A stretch of DNA of 64,000 nt from Lophius americanus (Eukaryota > Chordata > Actinopteri > Lophiiformes > Lophiidae). Of the stretch, positions 1 through 11,698 are shown in pieces (position 1 is the stretch's first letter; the number at the start of each line of letters is the position of its first letter). A program made the translations under genes and the position numbers. Location of the stretch: contig JBBDHG010000128.1 in NCBI GenBank assembly GCA_037951165.1, forward strand, positions 420,501 to 484,500. Direction: 5' to 3'. The notes beneath the pieces are model-generated. The model was not told where the DNA came from, made no database searches, and was given only the letters and a program-made list of their open reading frames with translations.

Positions 1-1780
1 CCTCACTTTCTTTAATATGCCGAAATAAAAAAATCCTACTTATCAAAAAGGACTCTCTCTATAGCCATGGTTAATGCCTCCTCCCCGGTGGCCCCATTTG
101 AGCTGTGGTGTGCATCAGAGCACTGTCCTTGGCCCCTTTCTGTTTAGCATATACATGATGCTACTGGGTCATATTATGAGCAGGTTCTGTCGCATTTTTC
201 AGCAAGAAATAGAGACGCAGTATTAGCTCAACCAAACAGTTGAGCAGGACATTAAAGGGTGGAATCAGAAATGTAGCCAAAAAATAACGTAAAAAGCCGA
301 CTTTCGACCATTTAGCATAAATTCCGCATCTTCTGAAAATCCGTATTAAAGCTGCTGCTTTTTTATTTTTTATACTAGAACTTTTGTGATAATATTATGA
401 TGAGAACTGAGTCTGGCTGGTTGTTAGTTCCAAGACTTTATGTTAGTTTTTCTTCTTCGCCAAGGTTAGCATAATTTACTCTATGTCTGATGTCAAAGTG
501 CTTCCGTTAATCGTTTTCATCGAGCATCGCCACTTCCTCGTTACATAGAAGACTCCATCACGCACTTCATTCACCGTCACCGCCTTCCCTCCGCTTCAAC
601 TACATGAAGACGTCATAGCAAAGCTGCGTGATGCTACTGAGATGCTATCAAGGCTTCAGGCCCCTGTAGTTTTTTTATACACAGTACGTCCTTTATGCAG
701 CACAGCAAACTGCATTCATGGCGAGACCCGACCTGGCCTTGAGTCTGACCCATGAAGTTAAGAGCCTGGACCCAGGAGAAAACAGCCGTCTCGCCTCGGT
801 CCGAAGGGTAAAGAATAAATAAACACGTTTTTTGTTTAAATCGCACACATCCCTCCAAAAGCTCCAAAATCATCGAAATCTCCTTCTTGATTAATTTGCA
901 GAAGAAGCGAAGTGGAGACGCATTAATTTGCATGTGATTTCTGCTCAACTCTCTAAAGTAATTAAGATACCGGGGACAAACTGTCCGTCTTTTTTTCACC
1001 CTGTCAAAAACAATCAGGCGGTTTCTGTTGTGGACGACGTCCCCAAGATCTCAGCAATGAGATTCTTTTCTTATTAAATGAGTTACGCTTGATGATTCAC
1101 ACTCCAACAGTTTTGTTGGATTAAAAAGTTTTTCCTCTTTATGTTGCAAGTAGATGTAGAAAATAGAAGCGAGGAGGTAACAACCTTGGAGTAAAGAAGG
1201 AATAAAACACTACTAAACTCTATACGCACACAGAATTTGTTAGTATGCAGAATAAAGACTGAAATTTAGCAGATTTTTTCCTTTTTTTTGTGTATTTTCC
1301 GGCGTTTAAAGTGAGCTTTTCCTCTAAAACAACTATTTGCTCCATCTTTGTTTCCAATTTGTTGTTGTTTTTGTGAATAAAGAATATGAAATCATTTCAG
1401 CAGAAGCCCACACACTGTCAAAACAAATGTTTGGGCCGTACAAACAAAATGAATCATAGTTGTTTGCAACAATCTTTTTGAATAATCACAACTTCTAATT
1501 AAATTATCGTCAACAAACAAACTAGAGGGGGGTTATGTGGATTATTTCCTCCTCAACAAAAAAAAGAATGTTTGATAACTACCGCATGTTTTATCATTGG
1601 TAGGAAAGTTTTGAAGCCAATTTTCTTTCTCATCAAATTGAACCTTAAGGGTTTTTCTCTTTCCTTATAAAAAAATAATAGTTTTTTTGAGAAGATAAAA
1701 ATTAATTTTTTATGCAAAGTTTCTTCTTTAGACTTTTTATTTCTTAGCTTAAAAGATGCTACATGACTGAATAGCTACCT
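1..1780. other. Non-coding left flank, no gene seen
   Basis: AT-rich unique sequence. At about 885-970 a compact segment has homeobox/POU-like words (GATTAATTTGCAG, ATTAATTTGCATGTG, TAATTAAG) and could be a conserved element. If the exon at 3188 is real, this whole stretch is intron. Short open frames here look random. Confidence 0.4.
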
Positions 1781-1782
1781 AT

Positions 1783-2364
1783 AAAATAATATAATATAAT
1801 ATAATATAATATGATGTAATGCAAAATAATATAATGTAATACAAAATGATATAATATATTATAATATAATATAATAAAATATACTGTAAAATAATGTAAT
1901 ATAATACAAAATAATATAACAAAAAATAATGTAATATAATATAAAATAATATAATATGATATAATATAATATACGGTAATATAATTGAATATAATACAAA
2001 ATAATATAATATATTATAATATAAAATAATATAATATAATATATAATAATATAATATAATATATAATAATATAATATAATATACTGTAATATAATATAAT
2101 ATAATACAAAATATTATAATATATTATAATATAAAATAATATAATATATAATAATATAATATAATATAATATACTGTAATATAATATAATATAATTATAA
2201 TACAAAATAATATAATATATTATAAAACAATATAATATAAAATAATACAATATAATATAATATAATACACAATATAAAATAATATACAAATTAATACATA
2301 ATATAATATAATAGATTACAAAATGATGTAATATAATACAAAATAATATAATATAATATAATAT
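1783..2364. repeat. AT-only TAATA/ATAAT-type satellite, about 580 bp
   Basis: Degenerate pentanucleotide ATAAT units are broken by CAAAA, TACTGTAA and ATAATATATT variants. Blocks such as ATATACTGTAATATAATATA recur about every 110-120 bp, so the array has a weak higher-order period. The tyrosine/isoleucine-only open frame across it is a by-product. Confidence 0.9.
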
Positions 2365-2899
2365 GACCTCTGACCTTCATACCTGTAGAATGACAAATAT
2401 ATGACAAATCATTTTGTGTTTTTTCAATGTCGAGAAAAAAAACAACATAGTTGTCAAGCCTATTTTAGTAACTTACTACAACTCGTTGTTTTTTATCTTA
2501 CAGCGGTTAATGCAGAAATCTGATATCCAGGTTTTGTAATTACAGACATTATTAGGTGAACAGGAGAGAAAACAATCAGTACATCACCATTCCCTTATTT
2601 AAGTGCTGGCAAAAGGTTCCCTGAGGCATTTTTTCTTTCTTACAGTGCTCATCTTGCACCACCACCAGAATAAAATCCACATGTGGGTGCAAATAGGTTA
2701 CGATCTCCCCCCCACCTACAAAATTATCCTCCACACACAGACAAGTTTTTTTGCAGACAAATACAGAGGAGGGGGGGGAAGGGTGGTGGGCTCCGTTATT
2801 CCTGCTGCTCTGCTGTTCCACTCTCCCACACCGCATCCCATTTAAGTTGCTGCAAGAGCACCCGAACCCACTCTCTCTCTCTCTCCGGGCTACCGCCAC

Positions 2900-3085
2900 A
2901 GCTCATTCGTGTTAATACAACGTTTCATTATCATTTCTCGCATGCAGCCTCTGCAGCTTACTGCTAATTATTGGATGTCTCATAAATCATATATGTCCTC
3001 TTGGCTGAAAGGAAATAATTAGCATTTCATTAAATGTCCCACACTGAATAAAATGGCTCTGTAAAAAGCTGATGCGTTTACATCA
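2900..3085. promoter_or_regulatory. Candidate conserved non-coding element
   Basis: Complex, non-repetitive sequence dense in homeodomain-type cores (CTGCTAATTATTGG, AATAATTAGCATTTCATTAAATG). The assignment rests on appearance alone, and no alignment was available. Confidence 0.2.
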
Positions 3086-3187
3086 TCTCTTTTTATGTGA
3101 CCCCCACCCCCCACCCCTTCCCCAAACATTTCCATAATTCGTCTTTGGATGCGTGAAGCTCCCTGACACCAAGCTGAGGTTTCTTAC

Positions 3188-3236
3188 CTGTGTACAGGAG
3201 GAGCGCGCTGAGACCCACGCACCTGAGTGGCCCCAT
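3188..3236 (-). CDS. Candidate signal-peptide first coding exon of an unidentified gene
   Basis: On the - strand an ATG in good context (GCGAGACATGG, with G at -3 and +4) opens 16 codons plus one base: MGPLRCVGLSALLLYT, then G across the junction. It stops at a strong donor, ACAG then GTAAGAA. A short charged or polar N-terminus, a hydrophobic core and a phase-1 donor are typical of first exons of secreted or single-pass proteins, such as adhesion receptors with Ig, FN3 or similar modules. Later exons would lie at lower coordinates and off the left edge, making 1-3187 intron. A CpG-rich block about 0.8-1.1 kb upstream could be its promoter. I do not recognise the protein, and a 17-residue match to a generic pattern can arise by chance. 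Confidence 0.4.
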
Positions 3237-3469
3237 GTCTCGCTGTGGATGTTCAATCAGGGGGGGTTGGGGGCGTGGGGGGGAGTAAAGTCCCTCAGCA
3301 GAGATCTATCCTCTCTGAGAAGTCCTCCATATGAAGCCGAACAGTATTCCGCGTGACACCACCTGCCGTCACAGACATGAATGCGTGAGAATGAAACACT
3401 TATTATTGTTTGGCGGCAGACTCTGAGAGATACAAGTCCGTGTTTTTATTGTTTTGCAGCGAGATGGTG

Positions 3470-3470
<1 letters not shown>

Positions 3471-3500
<30 letters not shown>
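3471..3500. repeat. (GAT)10 microsatellite
   Basis: Ten perfect GAT units. Confidence 0.95.
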
Positions 3501-3579
3501 AACAGGTGTGAAGGCATATAGTGACCAATTATGGGACAAATGGAGCATTTCTACATTTAACACCTGTAAAAACAGCAGA

Positions 3580-3735
3580 ATGAATGAATGAATGAATGAA
3601 TGACTGAATGAATGAATGAATGAATGAATGAATGAATGAATGACTGAATGACTGAATGAACGAATGAATGAATGAATGAATGAATGAATGAATGAATGAA
3701 TGAATGAATGAATGAATGAATGAATGAATGAATGA
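3580..3735. repeat. (GAAT)n microsatellite, about 156 bp
   Basis: Nearly perfect tetranucleotide array with a few GACT and GAAC variants. Its three - strand frames all read as FIHS-type repeats, so these are not genes. Confidence 0.95.
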
Positions 3736-3808
3736 GACACGTGGAAGTGATGCAGTGTGGGTTTCTTTGCTTCTTACCATTTTTCTCTGATTGTTGAGGA
3801 TGCGACGC

Positions 3809-3909
3809 CTCATCCATCCATCCATCCATCCATCCACGGACTGGCGTGTCTTTTAAACAAGCTGCAATGTTGTCACCGGCGACGCGCGCGCGCACACACA
3901 CACACACAA
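3809..3909. repeat. (CATC)n and (CG)n(CA)n microsatellites
   Basis: Seven CATC-type units at 3809-3836, then a GCGCGCGCGCACACACACAC tract at about 3884-3908. Confidence 0.85.
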
Positions 3910-4029
3910 AAAGGTGGTAAAAAAAGAAAAATAAGTCCTCACCAACCTGTTATTTTTCTATTCAGACTCCACAAAACGCGCCACTAATTCTTCTCCTCTT
4001 CTTCTTTCTTCTCTAATCTTTTTTTGTTC

Positions 4030-4345
4030 CTCCTCACGGAGTGCGCAGAGCTCCACAACACCTGAATGCGGCGATGCCACGCAAAACACTCCTCCAACTT
4101 TCCACGCGATTAAGACCCGCGCGCAGCGGTGGTGCAGGTGGTGAAGGTGGTGCAGGTGGTGGTGGTGGTGGGGGTGTTGACGTGGATCCAGAGTCGTTGC
4201 GGTTGTGCACCCCGTGACTGCGGACCGGAGGTTGCTGCTGGAGCTCGAACCGATGAAAGAATGGGACGCGCACTCTGGGCTGGAATGGCACAGAGGGGGT
4301 TAGAGGGGTTTGCGGGCGCGCGTCAGTGCGCATCATCCCAGCCTC
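4030..4345 (-). promoter_or_regulatory. CpG-rich block, possible promoter or 5' UTR exon
   Basis: This is the richest CpG cluster in the left half of the window (for example GCGGGCGCGCG and GTGCGCATCATCC on one strand), in sharp contrast to its AT-rich surroundings. It includes an imperfect GGTGGTGCA array at 4127-4181. It lies upstream, on the - strand, of the candidate signal-peptide exon. The proline-rich open frame across it on the - strand is probably a consequence of base composition. Confidence 0.35.
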
Positions 4346-6945
4346 ACATCACACTGTGATGGCGTATTTATTTTTCTAACATGAAAGTTATCAGTAATGC
4401 ATATATATTTATATATATATATATAATGTATATATTCATTCTAAGGAGTTCCGGAGAGAAGAATGATGGAGAGAAAAAGATCAATCCCAGCAGTGGAAAC
4501 AGTAGAAACAGTAGAAACTCTGCATATTTTCAGCTAAATGTGCGCAGCAGCAGCTCAAATATGACCCTTTTTTATACAGAATAGGACATAAATATAAGAG
4601 AAAGCTTGGAAAGTATAGCACTCGTGCACATCAGTAGTGCATGAAAGGAAAAAAGAGGGGGGGGGGGGGAGTCTTAGGCGCATGTTTAGAATGTAGAATC
4701 TTTATCATCTAACGTCTCTATGTTGAAGTGATTAACAATGACACAAAACAGCATCTAATAGATTTTTATTTTGCCGCTCCCGTAACCTGGATGCTTCATC
4801 AGTGTTCAGTCGGGGCAACCTGTTGTGTCGTGGGTCGGTCATGAGAACCAACAGTGCCCCCCAGCGGGAGACCGCAGACTGCAAGCTGCTGCCCCGGAGC
4901 CTCACGAGACCCGAGCAGAACCTGAAGGGATATTTGCCTCTGCACAGTCGCTAAATTGAGAACTGTGCAGTGCATTAAGCAACATTCACAGCTTATAAGT
5001 GGTGTTAAAGCGCCGTAAAAAAAAAAAATGGTGTTTGGTCGACCTGCGGTCCGGAGGGGGTCACTGCAGGTTTCTGCAGAATCGACTGCATGCAGGATGA
5101 GGATCCATCAACATCTCAGTTATGAAGTAAACACTGAGCAGGTCACTTTGGTCTTCATTTTGTTTTAAAAAAAAAATGTAGAAAAACTTCAAAAGAAGAG
5201 CGAGTTTGAATCAATTGCATTATTAAAGGGGTATTCCTGCAATTTAGCGTTGCATTTCCATAAAGTTGGGGAGTGGATATGGAAGATCGGTGTACTCTGA
5301 TATATGTTCCGTCGTCTGTGTGACATTATATCCAATATTAACTTCTAGTTGGACAAAAAAAAAGAGAGAATATTGTCGCCCCATTGCATCATGGGACAAC
5401 AACCAACATATCACTTCATTAAAACAAATAAAGTGTGTTTGACCGCCTTCTATTCTGGACCCAACTTGGGCTTTCCCTGGCGTCACCCCACTTCATTGTC
5501 TTCTCCACTCCCTGATTTTGGCTCCAACACTTTTTCCAGTCAAACGAGATTCAAAGTGAGAAATTTCCAAATCTCCACCTTCACAGATGAGGCCGAAGGC
5601 GTTATGTGCCGCGACATAAAATATGGATTGCGTATTTTATCGGTGCCACGAGGGATGATCGTATTTCACTCAAGCTGAACAAGCAACCGTGTATTTATGA
5701 TGTTTCCAGCTTGTTATTTATGGAAGCCGGTGGGCGTTCTACAAAGTGTTATTGCATAAAAGTTGAATTCTATTTAATGCTGAAAAATGAAAGCTTTGAG
5801 GAGAAATCAGTGACAGGAGGTTTTAAATGATGTGCGTGTTCATAAAGCGCCGATCATAACAGTGTCAGCGGCTCGGAGACACGTTTCTTTCAGCGGTTTC
5901 TGACATCAGCCCCTCGTCGCTTCGTCTTCTGCCTGCTTTAATTTGCTCTTAAGAAAAAAACCATTTCCACCCTTAACTTCTATTTCTGTCAAAGAGGTTT
6001 TCTCCTTTTCATTTTGGCAGCCACAGTAACATTCAGAGGACGACCTCCGCGATCCCCTCTGGCTCGCTTTTAATGTGGTCTGAGGATTTAAGTTTATCGC
6101 GGTTGCCGTCTAAGTAACTGAAGAGAGCCTCTGCTGCATGCCTGAAACACAAACTGTTGAATATATGAATAGACCAAACCAATTATTCCTCTTTTCTACA
6201 CATTTTATTTTGTGCTTGATTGAATCGCTTTTAACTGCTGGCACATGAAACTTGTAAAACTCGCCGCCGTTCCTCCTCTAGGAAACTGCGGCCCCTTTTT
6301 TTAATAGAAGCGGAATCATTCTGCAAACTCTCTCACATAACAGTTCCCACAGTGGGCGTTAAGTACGCTGCTGATGAAAGAGGTGAAAATAGACTTAAAA
6401 CAGATTACGCGATTGCGGAGTTGGAATGGCGGAGAGAATCTGCGTGACCCCGCGCAAATTTTAAATGAAGCCTTCCTCTCTTATGAGATGTCGCCCGTCG
6501 GCTCTGGAGCGTCTCCGGCTTTCACCCCGGGACGGGTTGTTACAGCCGCGAGCTTCTTGGCAGAAGCTCATCCTGCAAAATGTAGTGAGAAGTTTAAAGA
6601 ATGAGCTGACTTTGTGGAATTCTCTCGTATAAAATATGCATCTCTGTCTCCTCCTTACTCAGATTACATCAGGCAGCCCCTCTATGTCGTGTCACATGAC
6701 GGAGAGGCAACCGTCATTCATACGTGACGTTCTGTCAGGACATCTTTGTGTGTGACGCGTCATGTTTGTATTTGGTTTAGTGTTTTTTCTTCATAAAGTA
6801 TTGTGTCGTTCTCATGGTTAGTCTCTGGGGTTTATTTTATTTTGAAAGCCATGTTGTTGTTTTTTTGTTTCCCGTTTTATTTTGAAAGGGTGTTTCTATG
6901 TTATTATTGTGTTTCACATTACACTTCCTGTGACCGTAAACAGTT
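4346..6945. other. Non-coding stretch, no gene seen
   Basis: Contains a short TA-rich microsatellite (about 4399-4436), a 13-base G run at about 4656, and otherwise complex single-copy sequence. The stretch 5490-5725, around AAATATGGATTGCGTATTTT, is compositionally complex and could be a conserved element. Open frames are short and show no recognisable domain. Confidence 0.4.
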
Positions 6946-6949
6946 TTAT

Positions 6950-7450
6950 ACTATTATTATAGCCCAGAAGAGTCCGATTTTATGGAATCGTCATTGTCAA
7001 CTATTTCTGGGCAAATCTTATACACACAAAGTCCCTAGTGAGAGGAAGAACTGAATTGTTTTAGGTCAAGATCAGTAATGTATATATCCAACACTTGAGG
7101 GAGATTAACTCCAAAATGGGCCCTAATTTCTCAACCATTGGCCCAATTTAGTCCAAATTTGGTACATAAAGATTAAATATCATGTTTTACTCCAAATGTT
7201 CATATTTGATACCGTAGGCGGATCTTTTTTTCTTTTTTTTCCTTTTTTTTCAAATTTTTTTTATGAAAAACACTGTTTTCAGATACAACTTCCCAACCCC
7301 TGGTCTGATCTAGTCCCAATTTGAGGAGATCTATCTTCTTTATGTCATATTATTTCATATAGTTCACATTTTACTGACTAGGGGAAGCTTCTTGTTTGTG
7401 TAGTTAGGCCACAAAACACTGTTTTGTGGCCTAACTACACAAACAACGTT
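6950..7450 (+). repeat. Interspersed repeat family 1, copy A
   Basis: Carries the family's left block (GAGGAAGAACTGAATTGTTTT at about 7040) and internal units with TTTAGTCCAAATTTGGTAC (about 7149) and a second half-unit around 7300-7385. It ends in the perfect palindrome at 7392-7446. The right block of the family is missing. See the finding on the family. Confidence 0.75.
7392..7446. repeat. Perfect 27-bp inverted repeat with 1-base spacer
   Basis: The left arm 7392-7418 (TTGTTTGTGTAGTTAGGCCA...) is exactly complementary to 7420-7446, with a single C at 7419. It sits where other copies of repeat family 1 have AAAACACTGTTTT, so it may have grown from that short native palindrome. Confidence 0.95.
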
Positions 7451-7689
7451 GCTTGGTCCAGACTTTCAGACAGGCCCAGTTTACATGACAAAGCTTTTCC
7501 TAAATATGTAAAGGTTTTAAAAGATATTCAGAGTTCATTAAAAACTACTGAGAATCAGAAAAAGTGATCAAAGAGTGCAAAACCGCTGCCAAGACACAAC
7601 AGTTCCCTAAGTTTGGATAGAATTCATGTAGATTCCTCCATTCATTTCTGAGTAAATGCCAGCCTCTAAATCTACCGTAACTCCAATGT

Positions 7690-7780
7690 ATTCTCTGAGT
7701 ATCTCTCAAATGCTCTGTAGCCGGTCTTTGCCTGTGCCTTCCACTTCGGCGTCTCTGTTCAGCCCACCAAGCCCCAGCCA
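7690..7780. repeat. Dispersed repeat family 2, copy A
   Basis: About 80 bp (from GAGTATCTCTCAAATG to CAGCCCACCAAGCCCC) recur at 21335-21420 with scattered substitutions. In both copies the core TGTGCCTTCCACTTC is intact. The origin is unknown and is probably a fragment of a transposable element. Confidence 0.6.
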
Positions 7781-8012
7781 GAAAATACATTTGGGTAAAA
7801 TTTTGTTGAAATCCATTTTGCAGTTTTTCCGTTATCCTGCTCACAAACAAATAAAGAGGGGGGGGGGGGAAGTACCTCCTTGGCAGATCTAAAAAGATCG
7901 TCATGGAAATAAATTCTTCAAAAGGGTAGAAGACGCTGTTGTAAGCATGCCAAGCCAGAATTTAAGAAAATAACACAGAATAACACCACATACCTCTATA
8001 CAAACAGGATAG

Positions 8013-8090
<78 letters not shown>

Positions 8091-8101
8091 GGTGGTGGTG
8101 G
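8013..8101. repeat. (GTT)n microsatellite followed by (GGT)n
   Basis: About 26 perfect GTT units change to GGT at 8090. The polyglutamine open frame on the - strand is not supported as a gene. Confidence 0.95.
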
Positions 8102-8383
8102 TTCTGTCCACACATGGCTAATAGGCTGAAAACATCACAGCCATTTATGAAATAGTGCTGTGACATTTAGGTGAGTGGATTTCAAAAAAATTACCCTCTA
8201 CACTATTACACTGTAACACGAGGTTATGGATTTAAGTAAAGCCCGTTATCAGGAGTGGTTAGCGATGCTAACAGCAAGAAAGAACCGGTTTCGAATGAAC
8301 CTCTGCCGGTCCTTCTGTGAGGAGTTCTCTCCGCGCCTGCGTGGGTTCTCTCCGGATCTACGGCTTTCTCCAACAGTCCAAAA

Positions 8384-8580
8384 AACATGCAATACAGGTG
8401 AATTGTCGGCGCTGAATTGTCCGTAGGTGTGAATGTGAGCATGAGTGGTTGTCTTTCTGTCTGTGAGGAACCGGGCTTTTACGGATGAAGGCTGCCTCCT
8501 GGTCAATGTCGGCTGGGATAGGCTCCAACCACTGCGACCTTGAACAGGATAAACGGTTACGGATAAGGAATGAATGTAAG
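8384..8580 (+). repeat. Common teleost interspersed repeat fragment
   Basis: Contains GGTGAATTGTCGGCGCTGAA, ATTGTCCGTAGGTGTGAATG, GGCTGGGATAGGCTCCAACC and AACAGGATAAACGGTTACGG in this order. This is the layout of a repeat tail I know to be very widespread in fish genomes. A second copy lies in the opposite orientation at 45112-45440. Confidence 0.65.
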
Positions 8581-11500
8581 CAGCCCCTCAGGTGCAAATT
8601 TTAGTCAGACAAACGGAACCTGCTTTTTTCGGTGTTCAGTTTATTAAAGATCTGAATCTTCCATGGGTCCAAACTAAAAGCCCTTTCTTTTGTATGACTC
8701 AGCGTTTTGGATCCATTACAGAAATTCATAGCGGGCAATAAAAAAAACAGAAAAAAAAACAAAGGAAATAAAGAGGAAGTTAAAAATGGGCCACAGTAGC
8801 ACACGGGGAGAGGAAGAGGTATTTAATGGTGAGAGGGTCTGACAGAAAAACAGAAATAACGGGATCTAACAAAATCCCAAACCTTGGTTTGTGCTTTGGT
8901 TCAGATTTTTTGGTGTGACAGCGTTCTTACAGTTTAGAACCTATTTTACTAACCTTATTGAGATAATACCTAAATTATCGACATCATCTAAGTTTTCACT
9001 GCTACCTGCATGAAGGCGGATTCTCACCTAACACACAGACACAGTTTTTCCCCAGATGTCTGGATGCTGCAATGAGGTGGATCGTCACACTGTCGCCACA
9101 GAAACCTCAGTGCAAAGCAAGTATTTTAGATACTAAATGAGAGAAACCTGACAGAAGAGGCGGACGTGAGACTCAAAGAAGAAGAGTGGAATGAAAGGTA
9201 GGGGCGAGGGGAAAAACAGATGTTATTTAAATCTTGTTGCTGTTGCTGCAGTGCCTTATTACTTGTTGTTGATATGATTGTGACATCAGCAAAGGAGGTC
9301 ATGTTTCCATTCCTGTTTGTTTGTCTGTGAACAGGATTACAGAAAAACTAACAGACAGAATTGCATGAATTGTTCCCCAAAGGTAGATTTTTGCATATCC
9401 TGGCAGAGATCTCATTTTGGTGGTATTATGTGTTTCACAGCATTTAGAATGAAATGAAGTAATCAAACAAAAATCATCTAACTCAAGTCATTGTTGGTGA
9501 TTTTTGGCACATTCATGTCAGTATTTGGTTGGACTTGTGTGGTCTATGAGGAGAGTACAGAATAAGAGGCGGCAGAGAACGTACCAATGGATGATCTTTG
9601 GAATGCGACTAAATTTGCATATTTATTGTACATCCTAAGGCTGTGCCACAAAGCTATAATCATAATGTTATCGGGCTAGCTTGATGGATTCGCGCACAGG
9701 CTGTCCTCATATCTACGGCACTTATGAATTGAAGACTTTTTTTCTTTTTAGGACAGGCTCCGATTCCCGTTATATCGCCGCCTTTTGTCCTGAAACGTTG
9801 CGCTTTTTCTATGTGATGCATGTCTGCAGCGCAAAGTTCACAAGAGGGTGAGCGAATAAAACCACCGAGATAACAGGGTAAGAACATCGACGAGGCTTTC
9901 AGTCTTTATAGCTGCAGCGATGTTTGGAAGACGAATGTGGTCCCTCGGAGAAGGAAGGCATAGTTCCACTTAACTCAATGATTTAGGGGCATTAAAGAAA
10001 TTCAACAAACAGGGATTTTAATTATATACAAGCGTGAAGGAAAACCCTGGAGTTCAGATAAACAATTAGTGGATGTTATTTAAGTTTGCTCCGAATGAGT
10101 AATTAGCACAATTGTTGTATCCTTTCAGCTTTTTTTTTTATATTTTTAAAATATGCAAACAAAGGGGCCAACCTGGTCCTTAAGATGAAAGTGACAAATT
10201 GGATTAAAATTTTTAATTAACCAGAATAGCCGGAGAAATACGTGAAACTACCCGCAAGGAAGACTCTGGAAATGAGGAAATATAGTCCCCAGTGTTAAAA
10301 AATCTTCTATAAAGACGTGTTTCCTACATTTTCTATGCATCCCGCTTCTGTTATTTAAAAAGCCGTAAATATTCGTTTATAGTTCCGCTTCCTTCTAATG
10401 GACCAGGAATTTAAAGCCACTAAAATCGATTTTCTTTTAAAACTATTAAAATGTATTTTTACTATGAAATAGATTTGTGCTCTTCATGACAAAACCACAG
10501 AGAATTATCTTTTGTCTACGCTTTACGGCTCATTTTTCTGTTTGTTTGTTCATACGATTTTATTGCGTATTTGCTCAAAGCACCTTGAAATGATGTCATC
10601 AAAGTGCAGACAGTCTCTGGGCACTGGGCCGGGTGGAGCCCCTTTCCTCCACTGTTATTGTCTTAAATACGAAAAAACAAATACGATCCAATTTGCCATA
10701 GTGCCGCCGGTGTGCGACCAAAAGAATTAAAGCTTTAGTAACTTGCATAAACTGGCAATACAACCTTTTTTTTTTTGCTTAACACCCAAGACACAATTAC
10801 CTGTGTTTGGTAAACAACTTCACATGGATGGAGACTCAAATACCGTATTCCTCGGTGTCTCATGCAGTTCCCTTTAATTTCCTGCTCAGCTGTTTGGTTG
10901 AGCACATTTTAAGTCTCTATTTATTGATTTGAAAAAATTTGACCTGTTTCAAATTATGACCCAGAGGCAGCATGTATATGCTAAACGGTAAGGGGCCAAG
11001 GACGGAGCCATGTGGGACACCACGGCTCAAAGGGGCCACCGAGGAGAAGGCAATAACAGCGACTATGCCTGAGAACTTTATTTTTTTTCGAATTGGTTGC
11101 TGTCCTGGATAGGAATGGCAGGGAATTATGGGTAATCCTCATAGCCATCAAGACTCTACACATTTAGCTCTTGTGCACCAACTTAATCCTAAAGTTCGAC
11201 AATTGTATAACTTTTATCAACCATAAAAAGTCAAGACAACAGGTGTGAAATGTTTGTCAGGCGAAATAAAGTGAAGTACAGATGCACCTTCATGGTTGCT
11301 AAGTTGACAGCGGACATCTTCACATTCAAAAGTGACACCGGGAGGATAAGCGGAGCATCACACACAGAGAAGTAATGGTGACGAGTCAATGTCAGTTCAG
11401 CTTTCATGGTCGCCTCTGCAGCCGGGGCGGCGGGGTCTCCTCCACCCATGGGCCCATACATCATCACACGGCGGCACCGCCACTGCAGGTGTGGAAGGAA

Positions 11501-11660
11501 TCCTAAGGGCCGGAGGGGAAACGGCTGAGTGAAGTATTAATCACATTGGTATAAATGTTAAATTGAGCAGGTTCGCTGTGACGCCTCCACAACCGAAGAT
11601 TTCACAGTTTAATTGTTTTCTTCATAATGCAGTAGATATTAAACCCAGCAGAGAGCAGAG
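8581..11660. other. Non-coding stretch, no gene seen
   Basis: Mostly complex AT-rich sequence with short A and T runs. Segments such as 11210-11560 (GC-richer, around GCCTCTGCAGCCGGGGCGG) and 10570-10730 look non-random and could be conserved elements, but nothing supports a gene. Confidence 0.4.
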
Positions 11661-11698
11661 GATTGAGAATGTGTGTGGGCACACACACATTCTCAATC
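11661..11698. repeat. Inverted repeat, 17-bp arms, at the edge of the CA-rich array
   Basis: GATTGAGAATGTGTGTG at 11661-11677 is perfectly complementary to 11682-11698, with the 4-base spacer GGCA. The right arm forms the start of the CA-rich array. Confidence 0.9.

Noticed and set aside
2014..2289. 91-codon tyrosine/isoleucine/leucine frame on the - strand
   Set aside because: It is a direct consequence of the AT-only pentanucleotide repeat.
3369..3907. Overlapping - strand frames with FIHS repeats
   Set aside because: They are translations of the (GAAT)n microsatellite in all three frames.
7901..8113. Polyglutamine protein on the - strand
   Set aside because: The frame is the (GTT)n microsatellite with short random ends; there is no splice or homology support.
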